From: Streptomyces qaidamensis
Lineage (GTDB): Bacteria > Actinomycetota > Actinomycetes > Streptomycetales > Streptomycetaceae
Assembly (NCBI RefSeq): GCF_001611795.1
Contig: NZ_CP015098.1
Span: 3,348,001-3,412,000, forward strand
Length of the DNA: 64,000 bases
Direction of reading: 5' to 3'
Of the stretch, positions 57,544-64,000 are shown piece after piece; the first letter of the stretch is position 1; each line of letters starts with the position of its first letter. Both the position numbers and the translations under genes were made by a program. A model generated the notes under the pieces. The model was given only the letters and a program-made list of their open reading frames with translations, made no database searches and had not been told where the DNA came from.

Positions 57544-58491
57544 ATGCCCACCCCCACTCTTCTCGTCCTGGACGCCGAACCTCTCCCCCGCCTCGGCCGC
57601 CTCACCGGTCACGCCCGTATCGAGCACACCGACGCGGCGGGACTCGCCGCGCGCCTCCCGCGTGCGGACGTACTCCTGGTGTGGGACTTCACCTCGCGCG
57701 CCGTGCGGGACGCCTGGCCGGGTGAGGGCCCGCGGCCACGCTGGGTGCATACGGCGAGCGCCGGTGTGGACCACCTGATGTGCCCGGAACTCGCCGCTTC
57801 GGACACGGTGGTGACGAACGCGCGCGGCATCTTCGACCAGCCGATCGCCGAGTACGTCGCCGCGCTCGTGCTGGCGATGGCCAAGGACCTGCCGCGGACG
57901 CTGGAACTCCAGCGGGAACGGACCTGGCGGCACCGCGAGTCGCACAAGATCGCCGGAACCCGGGCCGTCGTGGTCGGCTCCGGTCCGATCGGCCGGGCGA
58001 TCGCGCACACACTGGGGGCGCTGGGCATCACGACCGCGCTCGTGGGCCGTGCCGCGCGCTCCGGCGTGCACGGCCCGGAGGACCTGGACCGGCTGCTGGC
58101 CCGCGCCGACTGGGTGATCGCGGCGGCGCCGCTCACGGACGAGACACACGGGATGTTCGACGCACGCCGCTTCGGCCTGATGCAGCCGTCGGCCCGGTTC
58201 GTCAACATCGGCCGCGGCCAGCTGGTCGTCGAGGACGCGCTCGCCGAGGCCCTGGCCAAACGCTGGATCGCGGGCGCCGCCCTGGACGTCTTCGAGGCCG
58301 AACCTCTGCCCGGCGACAGCCCGTTGTGGCAGGCACCGGACCTGATCGTGTCCCCGCACATGAGCGGCGACACCATCGGCTGGCGCGACGAACTCGGGGC
58401 CCAGTTCGTGGAGCTGTACGAACGGTGGGCGGCCGGGGAGCCGCTGAAGAACGTGGTCGACAAGCAGCGTGGGTACGTACCCGGACACTGA
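57544..58491 (+). CDS. D-2-hydroxyacid dehydrogenase
   Basis: A 315-residue NAD(P)-dependent dehydrogenase that interconverts a 2-oxo acid and a D-2-hydroxy acid. The nucleotide-binding loop is VVVGSGPIGRAIA near residue 143. The catalytic Arg is in NIGRGQLV near 222, the Glu in AALDVFEAEPLP near 250 and the His in VSPHMSGDT near 275. ATG 57544 follows GGAGAAACGG. It is followed by the amidase after 17 bp, so the two form an operon. Confidence 0.9.
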   Translation: MPTPTLLVLDAEPLPRLGRLTGHARIEHTDAAGLAARLPRADVLLVWDFTSRAVRDAWPGEGPRPRWVHTASAGVDHLMCPELAASDTVVTNARGIFDQPIAEYVAALVLAMAKDLPRTLELQRERTWRHRESHKIAGTRAVVVGSGPIGRAIAHTLGALGITTALVGRAARSGVHGPEDLDRLLARADWVIAAAPLTDETHGMFDARRFGLMQPSARFVNIGRGQLVVEDALAEALAKRWIAGAALDVFEAEPLPGDSPLWQAPDLIVSPHMSGDTIGWRDELGAQFVELYERWAAGEPLKNVVDKQRGYVPGH

Positions 58492-58508
58492 CGTTCTTGG
58501 GAGGTTGG

Positions 58509-59921
58509 ATGACCGAGCTCACCGAGCTGACCGCCGTACGGCTTCTCGACGGGTACCGCAAGGGCGAGTGGAGTCCCGTGGAGGCGACACGGGCGGCGCT
58601 GGAGCGGGCCGAGGCGGTCCAGCCGGAGGTGAACGCCTTCGTCCGGCTGACCGCCGAGGACGCACTGGAACGGGCCCGGGAGTCGGAGGAGCGATGGCGG
58701 CGCGGTGAGCCACGGGGCCTGCTCGACGGGGTGCCGGTCACCGTCAAGGACATCCTGCTGCAGCGCGGCGCGCCGACCCTGCGGGGTTCGAAGGCCGTGG
58801 ACCCGGCGGCCGGGCGCTGGGACGAGGACGCTCCCTCCGTGGCCCGGCTGCGCGAGCACGGGGCGGTCTTCCTCGGCAAGACGACGACCCCCGAGTACGG
58901 CTGGAAGGGTGTGACGGACTCGCCGCTCAGCGGTGTGACGCGCAACCCCTGGGACCCCTCGCGCACGGCGGGCGGGTCGAGCGGCGGCAGTGCGGCGGCC
59001 GTGGCGCTCGGCGCGGGGCCGCTGTCGCTGGGCACGGACGGCGGCGGCAGCGTGCGCATCCCGGCGTCGTTCTGCGGGATCTTCGCGCTGAAGCCGACCT
59101 ACGGGCGTGTGCCGCTCTACCCGGCGAGCGCGTTCGGCACGCTGGCGCACGTGGGTCCGATGACCCGGGACGCGGCGGACGCGGCGCTGCTGATGGACGT
59201 CATCGGCCACCCGGACTCGCGCGACTGGTCGGCGCTCGCGGCCCCGGCCGGTCCGTACACGGGCGGCCTGGCGGGCGGGGTGCGGGGGCTGCGGGTGGCG
59301 TACTCGCCGTCGCTGGGCGGGCAGGTGGCGGTGCGGCCGGCGGTCGCCGGGGCGGTGCGGCGGGCGGTGGAGCGGCTGGCGGAGCTCGGCGCGTACGTCA
59401 CGGAGACCGACCCGGACCTGACCGACCCGGTGGAGGCATTCCACACCCTGTGGTTCAGCGGGGCTGCCCGGGTGACTCAGCATCTGGGCCCGCACCAGCG
59501 GGAGTTGCTGGACCCGGGGCTGCGGGAGATCTGCGCGCGGGGCGCCCGCTACTCGGCGCTGGAGTATCTGGCCGCGGTGGACGTCCGGATGGACCTGGGC
59601 CGCCGGATGGGCCGGTTCCACGACACGTACGACCTGCTCGTCACGCCGACCCTGCCGCTCACGGCGTTCGAGGCGGGCGCCGAGGTACCGAAAGGATCCG
59701 GCCACCGGCGCTGGACGGGCTGGACCCCGTTCACCTACCCGTTCAACATGACGCAGCAGCCCGCGGCGAGCGTGCCGGTCGGCGCCGACGCGGACGGCCT
59801 GCCGATCGGTCTGCAGCTCGTGGCCGCCCGGCACCGGGACGATCTGGTGCTGCGGGCGGCCCACGCGCTGTACGGGGCCGGGGCGGCCTCGGCCGGCCGG
59901 CCTACGCCCTCCGGAAGCTGA
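58509..59921 (+). CDS. Amidase signature family enzyme
   Basis: A 470-residue amidase. The Ser-cisSer-Lys triad is visible: Lys in VTVKDILL near residue 80, and the serines in TAGGSSGGSAAAVA near 155-160, with the oxyanion region SLGTDGGGSVRIPASFCG near 175. It hydrolyses an amide, perhaps opening or deacylating the imported compound. ATG 58509 follows GGGAGGTTGG. Its tail overlaps the convergent DUF3830 gene by 20 bp. Confidence 0.9.
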   Translation: MTELTELTAVRLLDGYRKGEWSPVEATRAALERAEAVQPEVNAFVRLTAEDALERARESEERWRRGEPRGLLDGVPVTVKDILLQRGAPTLRGSKAVDPAAGRWDEDAPSVARLREHGAVFLGKTTTPEYGWKGVTDSPLSGVTRNPWDPSRTAGGSSGGSAAAVALGAGPLSLGTDGGGSVRIPASFCGIFALKPTYGRVPLYPASAFGTLAHVGPMTRDAADAALLMDVIGHPDSRDWSALAAPAGPYTGGLAGGVRGLRVAYSPSLGGQVAVRPAVAGAVRRAVERLAELGAYVTETDPDLTDPVEAFHTLWFSGAARVTQHLGPHQRELLDPGLREICARGARYSALEYLAAVDVRMDLGRRMGRFHDTYDLLVTPTLPLTAFEAGAEVPKGSGHRRWTGWTPFTYPFNMTQQPAASVPVGADADGLPIGLQLVAARHRDDLVLRAAHALYGAGAASAGRPTPSGS

Positions 59922-60396
59922 GCGTCTCCCCCGCCGCTCCCGACCTCCACAGGTCGTTGCACGCCTCGGCCATGGTCTCCAGGCCGTCGACGACCTGGCC
60001 CCAGACGATGCCGGGGACCCAGCCGACATCGCCGTTCAGCAGCAGGTTGTTGCGCTCGTAGAACAGGGCCAGGTCGACGAGCGTGGTCCCGGCGCGGACC
60101 TCGCGGTCGTAGCCGTAGGCCTTGGTCCCCAACTCCGCCCCGGCGAAGGTGAAATAGCACAGGTCGCCGGGAATGGGGGTGATGGTCGGGTTCTCCAGGG
60201 GTGGCTCGGTTGGGGCGAAGGGTGGGAAAAGAGCGTAGATCTCGTTGCGCGCGTACTTCGCGTGGTAGACGTCCCCGGCCAGCGGAAGGGAATCCCAGAC
60301 GGCCGCGCAGGTGATCGGCGCGCGGTCGTCCAGCAGCCTGGCCGTGCAGGTCACGTCGCGCTTGAGCAGCGAGACTTCGATGTAGCGATCAGCCAT
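59902..60396 (-). CDS. DUF3830-family protein
   Basis: A 164-residue cytoplasmic protein. The start MADRYIEVSLLKRDVTCTAR, together with CAAVWDSLPL and CYFTFAG, matches the DUF3830 pattern, a cyclophilin-like fold of unknown function that often accompanies amidase and maleate isomerase-like genes. ATG 60396 follows GGAGGGC. It is divergent from the importer genes, and only 106 bp separate the two starts. Confidence 0.75.
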   Translation of the reverse strand: MADRYIEVSLLKRDVTCTARLLDDRAPITCAAVWDSLPLAGDVYHAKYARNEIYALFPPFAPTEPPLENPTITPIPGDLCYFTFAGAELGTKAYGYDREVRAGTTLVDLALFYERNNLLLNGDVGWVPGIVWGQVVDGLETMAEACNDLWRSGAAGETLSFRRA

Positions 60397-60502
60397 GCCC
60401 TCCATGGGAGTGCCCACGGCCGCCATGGTCAAGGGCGCATCGGCGCGTATCGGTCCTAAAAAGATCGGCATAACTCGAAATGCTTCGGGTAGCCGCGCGC
60501 CC

Positions 60503-61426
60503 ATGGCCTCACCACCAGACAGAATTCCGCCCATAGTCAGGCGTGACCGCACATCAGGGCCCACCCGCCGGTCGCTGCTCGCGGGGGTCGCGGCGCTCGG
60601 CGCGCTGGGGGCGTCCGGATGCTCGCGCGTGGCCACCGCCTCCGACACGGAGGGGGGTGAGCTCCTGGAGCGGCTCCGCGCTCAGGGCGTGGCACGGCTC
60701 GGCATCGCCGGGGAGATCCCCTTCGGGTACATCGACAAGAACGGCGAACTGACCGGCGAGGCGCCGGAGCTGGCGAAGGTCATCTTCAAGCGGCTCGGGG
60801 TCGACCGGGTGCAGGCGGTCCCCACCGAGTTCGGCTCCCTCATCCCCGGCCTGAACTCGCAGCAGTTCGACATCGTGGCCGCCGGCATGTACATCAACCC
60901 GGAACGCTGCGAGCAGGTCATCTTCTCCGACCCCGACTACCAGATGCTCGACTCGTTCATCGTGCGCAAGGGAAACCCCCTGGGCCTGAGCGACTACAAG
61001 GACGTCGTCGAGAAGAAGGCGAAGTTCGCCACCGGAGCCGGCTACGCGGAGATCGGTTACGCCGTGGAGGCCGGTTACAAGCGGGGAGACATCCTCATCG
61101 TTCCGGACCAGGTGGCCGGCCTCAACGCGGTCGAGACCGGGCGCGTCGATGTCTTCGCCGGTACGGCGCTGACCACCCGGGAAGTGGTCAAGAAGTCCGC
61201 CAAGGCGGAGGTGACCGAGCCGTTCAAGCCGATCGTCCAGGGTGAACCGCACGTCGACGGCGGCGGCTTCGCGTTCCGGCCGAACGAGACCAACCTGCGG
61301 GACGCCTTCAACCGCGAGCTGCACAAGCTCAAGGACAGCGGCGAACTGCTCCGGATTCTCAAGCCGTTCGGGTTCACCGAGAACGAGATGACGGACATGA
61401 CCGCGAAGGAGCTCTGCGGCGGATGA
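60503..61426 (+). CDS. ehuB: EhuB-like amino-acid/ectoine-binding lipoprotein
   Basis: A 307-residue extracellular binding protein of the polar amino-acid type. A signal with twin arginine (TRRSLLAGVAALGALGASGC) ends in a lipobox. The mature part includes GIAGEIPFGYIDKNGELTGE and TEFGSLIPGLNSQQFDIVAAG, closely recalling ectoine/hydroxyectoine-binding EhuB. The symbol follows that resemblance; the true ligand is open because ectoine-degrading enzymes are missing. ATG 60503 was chosen as the first start before the signal, although its ribosome site is weak. Confidence 0.8.
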   Translation: MASPPDRIPPIVRRDRTSGPTRRSLLAGVAALGALGASGCSRVATASDTEGGELLERLRAQGVARLGIAGEIPFGYIDKNGELTGEAPELAKVIFKRLGVDRVQAVPTEFGSLIPGLNSQQFDIVAAGMYINPERCEQVIFSDPDYQMLDSFIVRKGNPLGLSDYKDVVEKKAKFATGAGYAEIGYAVEAGYKRGDILIVPDQVAGLNAVETGRVDVFAGTALTTREVVKKSAKAEVTEPFKPIVQGEPHVDGGGFAFRPNETNLRDAFNRELHKLKDSGELLRILKPFGFTENEMTDMTAKELCGG

Positions 61427-62133
61427 CATCCGGACTCTGGGAACTCGTCGTCAGAGGCATCTGGACGACGGTCCAACTCCTCGTCCTCAGTGCCCTGCTG
61501 GGCGCGGCGGTCTCGTTCGTCGTCGGTATCGCCCGCACGCACCGGTCGCGGACAGTCAGGTTCCTCGCGGGCCTGTACACCACGGTGTTCCGCGGGACCT
61601 CCGCGCTGATCATGATCTTCTGGATCTACTTCGTCCTGCCGCTGAGCTTCGGCTGGCAGCTCGTGCCCATGTGGGCCGGGACGCTCGCGCTCGGGCTCAC
61701 GTACGGGGCGTACGGATCGGAGATCGTGCGCGGCGCGATCGCCGCCGTCGATCCGGCCCAGCGGGAGGGTGCCATCGCCCTCAGCTTCACCCCCTGGCAG
61801 CGGATACGGCTGGTCCTTCTGCCGCAGGCGGTGCCCGAGATGATTCCACCGTTCTCCAACCTGCTGGTCGAACTGCTCAAGGGCACCGCGCTGGTGTCCC
61901 TCATGGGCATGGGCGACCTGGCGTTCAGCGGCAACCTGGTGCGCCTGGCGCTCCAGGAGAGCGCGGAGATCTACACGTACATCCTGTTGATCTACTTCGT
62001 CATCGCCTTCCTGCTCACCCGGCTGATGCGGGGCCTGGAGAAGAAGCTGAAGGCAGGCGTGGGGAAGGAGCCTCGGGCCGGTGTCGAAGCCACGCGGCAG
62101 CCTGAGGCCACCGGTGTGGGAGGTGTCTCGTGA
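61423..62133 (+). CDS. ehuC: Amino-acid-type ABC permease, EhuC-like
   Basis: A 236-residue HisM/HisQ-type permease with about five helices. The coupling loop is VDPAQREGAIALSFTPWQRI near residue 109, and LLKGTALVSLMGMGDL near 152 is typical. The start overlaps the binding-protein stop (ATGA), and the stop overlaps the next GTG. It forms the channel with the following permease. Confidence 0.87.
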   Translation: MTSGLWELVVRGIWTTVQLLVLSALLGAAVSFVVGIARTHRSRTVRFLAGLYTTVFRGTSALIMIFWIYFVLPLSFGWQLVPMWAGTLALGLTYGAYGSEIVRGAIAAVDPAQREGAIALSFTPWQRIRLVLLPQAVPEMIPPFSNLLVELLKGTALVSLMGMGDLAFSGNLVRLALQESAEIYTYILLIYFVIAFLLTRLMRGLEKKLKAGVGKEPRAGVEATRQPEATGVGGVS

Positions 62134-62780
62134 AGTGGGACTGGAACGCGGTCGCGGACTTCATGCCGCACTTCTGGGACGGCCTGCTGGTCACCCTGCA
62201 GATCCTGGTCATCGGGTCGGTGATCTCCTTCGTGCTGGGCCTGGTGTGGGCGCTGCTCATGCGGGTGCCCGCGCGCTGGGTCACCTGGCCGGTCGGCGCG
62301 ATCACCGAGTTCATCCGGAACACACCGCTGCTGGTGCAGCTCTTCTTCCTGTTCTACGTGATGCCCGAGTGGGGCCTGGCCTTCTCCGCCCTGACCACCG
62401 GTGTCGTGGGTATCGGCCTGCACTACTCGACCTACACGATGCAGGTGTACCGGGCCGGCATCGAGGCTGTGCCGGTGGGCCAGTGGGAGGCCGCCACGGC
62501 GCTGAACCTGCCCCTGCGCCGGACGTGGTCCGCGGTGATCCTTCCGCAGGCGATCCGCCGTGTCGTCCCGGCGCTCGGCAACTACGTCATCGCCATGCTG
62601 AAGGACACTCCGATCCTGATGGCGATCACCGTGCTGGAGATGCTGGGCGAGGCACAACTCTTCGCCCGTGAGCAGTTCCAGTTCACCGAGCCGCTGACGG
62701 TGATCGGCGTGGCCTTCATCGTCATTTCCTACCTGGCCTCCCTTGCCCTGCGAGCCCTGGAGCGACGCCTTGCCCACTGA
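62130..62780 (+). CDS. ehuD: Amino-acid-type ABC permease, EhuD-like
   Basis: A 216-residue partner permease with about five helices. The coupling loop is VPVGQWEAATALNLPLRRTW near residue 119, followed by MLKDTPILMAITVLEML near 157. The GTG start overlaps the upstream stop by 4 bp. Its 3' end overlaps the ATPase gene by 11 bp. Confidence 0.87.
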   Translation: MKWDWNAVADFMPHFWDGLLVTLQILVIGSVISFVLGLVWALLMRVPARWVTWPVGAITEFIRNTPLLVQLFFLFYVMPEWGLAFSALTTGVVGIGLHYSTYTMQVYRAGIEAVPVGQWEAATALNLPLRRTWSAVILPQAIRRVVPALGNYVIAMLKDTPILMAITVLEMLGEAQLFAREQFQFTEPLTVIGVAFIVISYLASLALRALERRLAH

Positions 62781-63555
62781 CACTCTCCCCAACCCCGAGA
62801 AGAACCCCGCCCAGAGCGCCGGCGAGCTGATCCGGCTGGACCAGGTCACCAAGCGGTTCGGCCAGAACACGGTCCTCGACCACCTGGACTTCACGGTGGA
62901 CGCCGGGAAGCACGTCACCCTGATCGGTCCCTCCGGTTCCGGAAAGACCACGATCCTGCGGCTGCTGATGACCCTGCTCAAGCCCGACGAGGGCACGATC
63001 ACGGTCGACGGGCAGAAGTTGTTCCCCGCCTCCGACAAGGAGGTCCGGGAGGTCCGCAAGAAGATCGGGATGGTGTTCCAGCAGTTCAACCTGTTCCCGA
63101 ACATGACGGTGCTGCGGAACATCACGGAGGCGCCGGTCACCGTCCTCGGCCTGTCGAAGGACGAGGCGGTGGAGCGGGCCAAGGGCCTGCTGGACATGGT
63201 GGGCCTGGCCGAGAAGTGCGACGCTCACCCGGCGCAGCTGTCCGGCGGTCAGCAGCAGCGGGTGGCGATCGCCCGGGCGCTGGCGATGCGGCCGCAGGTG
63301 CTGCTCCTGGACGAGGTGACGTCCGCGCTCGACCCGGAGCTGGTCGCCGGCGTGCTCGACGTCCTCAGAGACATCGCCCGCTCCACCGACATCACCATGC
63401 TCTGCGTGACCCACGAGATGAACTTCGCCCGGGACATCTCCGACCAGGTGCTGATGTTCGACTCGGGCCGGATCATCGAGTCCGGTCCGCCCGAGAAGAT
63501 CTTCAGCGAGCCGGAGCACGAGCGCACCAGAGAATTCCTCGGCGCCGTGCTGTGA
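62770..63555 (+). CDS. ehuA: ABC transporter ATP-binding protein, EhuA-like
   Basis: A 261-residue ATPase that powers the EhuB/C/D importer. Walker A is GPSGSGKTT near residue 56, the Q-loop MVFQQFNLFP near 99, the signature LSGGQQQR near 157, Walker B VLLLDEVTSALDPE near 180 and the H-loop VTHEMNFAR near 214. The chosen start is TTG 62770 (PTDTLPNPEKN follows); a TTG at 62743 deeper in the permease gene is possible. It ends the operon. Confidence 0.9.
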   Translation: MPTDTLPNPEKNPAQSAGELIRLDQVTKRFGQNTVLDHLDFTVDAGKHVTLIGPSGSGKTTILRLLMTLLKPDEGTITVDGQKLFPASDKEVREVRKKIGMVFQQFNLFPNMTVLRNITEAPVTVLGLSKDEAVERAKGLLDMVGLAEKCDAHPAQLSGGQQQRVAIARALAMRPQVLLLDEVTSALDPELVAGVLDVLRDIARSTDITMLCVTHEMNFARDISDQVLMFDSGRIIESGPPEKIFSEPEHERTREFLGAVL

Positions 63556-63898
63556 CGGCCGGCCCGACGGGTCTGCGCTGGTGAGTCACCGACGTCGACG
63601 CGGCGCGCGAGGACAGAAGCCGCGTGCAGAGACCGACGCGGCTGCGGCCGTCATCCCGTGCAGGACCACCGGACACGTGAGGTCCACGGGTTGACGGCCG
63701 CGCTCCGGCGATGGTGCGCCGTTGGATGCGGGTACCGGGACCCTGCGTAATGTCATGCACATAGCAATAGGGGGCACCCTCCCCCTCACCGTCCAGGGGA
63801 AAGGAGACGTCCGCCGTCCGCGTGAACGGCCGTTCCGAAGATCCGATGGCACAGGAGCGGCCGACGACAACCTGAAGTCAACAGGATCGAGGCTCAGG
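63556..63898. other. Intergenic region after ehuA
   Basis: A 343-bp gap with no supported gene. The only clear structure is a short hairpin, AGGGGG at 63769-63774 with CCCCCT at 63781-63786. The right part should contain the promoter of the secreted protein gene that follows. Confidence 0.4.
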
Positions 63899-64000
63899 AT
63901 GAAACTCGCGACCCCCATGGTCGTCGCGACCACCGCGTTCGCCCTCGTCGCGTTTCTCGGCACGTCCGCTTCCGCCGCGACGCTCTATACGGAGAGGGCT
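63899..64000 (+). CDS. Secreted protein, N-terminus only (cut by right edge)
   Basis: From ATG 63899 the frame reads MKLATPMVVATTAFALVAFL and then GTSASAATLYTERA to the edge. The basic start, hydrophobic core and ASA-A cleavage site make a standard Sec signal peptide with cleavage near residue 27. GAGGCTCAGG precedes the start. Function cannot be judged from 34 residues. Confidence 0.7.
   Translation, partial: MKLATPMVVATTAFALVAFLGTSASAATLYTERA

Noticed and set aside
63586..63963. Leftward frame in the last intergenic region
   Set aside because: No domain, and it overlaps antisense the clear signal peptide gene at 63899.

Overview
This is high-GC actinobacterial DNA, almost certainly a Streptomyces chromosome core region. 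The gene order (leucine catabolism, desferrioxamine, adpA, orn, ceb/bglC, cdgA) follows what I remember of the S. coelicolor chromosome around SCO2775-SCO2831. No database search was run, so that comparison is from memory. Typical Streptomyces marks are GTG/TTG starts, many 1-4 bp stop/start overlaps, GC-rich hairpin terminators and a single noticed TTA codon, in adpA.

Layout. 1-6.1 kb: a TetR gene cut by the left edge, divergent from a four-gene leucine/branched-chain catabolic operon (acyl-CoA carboxylase beta and alpha, HMG-CoA lyase, acyl-CoA dehydrogenase) with two operator-like palindromes between them. 6.2-13.6 kb: the desferrioxamine locus (desE, desF, desABCD) with two iron boxes. 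13.7-18.7 kb: a GH20 hexosaminidase with a DasR-like site, a DUF4429/SHOCT protein, the stump of a Tat-exported phosphoesterase, a small conserved protein and a glmS paralogue. 18.7-23.1 kb: a YaaH-type membrane protein, a universal stress protein, the developmental regulator adpA (TTA codon 225, candidate autoregulatory sites), orn and tRNA-His(GTG).

23.2-26.7 kb: MFS transporter, Nudix hydrolase, a kinase-like protein coupled to cebR. 27-31.9 kb: cebEFG-bglC cello-oligosaccharide uptake and hydrolysis, with CebR operators before cebE and on the bglC start codon. 32-36.5 kb: a leftward ABC importer plus GH36 alpha-galactosidase-like operon. 36.7-43.3 kb: a two-component system, a spermidine-synthase-like protein, a 37-bp tandem repeat, a small hypothetical protein divergent from an HTH/TPR-like regulator, and a histidine phosphatase.

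43.5-50 kb: a PAP2-family membrane protein followed by three overlapping genes encoding a Cas4/AddB-like Fe-S nuclease, an uncharacterised 530-residue protein and a UPF1/Dna2-like SF1 helicase. This is the best candidate for an undescribed DNA-processing or defence machine. Partial duplicates of the helicase 3' end, a small conserved protein, a PrimPol-like hypothetical protein and tRNA-Lys(CTT) follow. 50-55.7 kb: a secreted M6-type metalloprotease, the c-di-GMP enzyme cdgA, an LLM flavin oxidoreductase and small membrane proteins. 55.8-63.6 kb: a catabolic island with two maleate isomerase/EutA-like enzymes, a D-2-hydroxyacid dehydrogenase, an amidase, a DUF3830 protein and an EhuBCDA-like ABC importer. 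The known ectoine-degrading enzymes are not in the window, so its substrate is open. The right edge cuts a small secreted protein gene.
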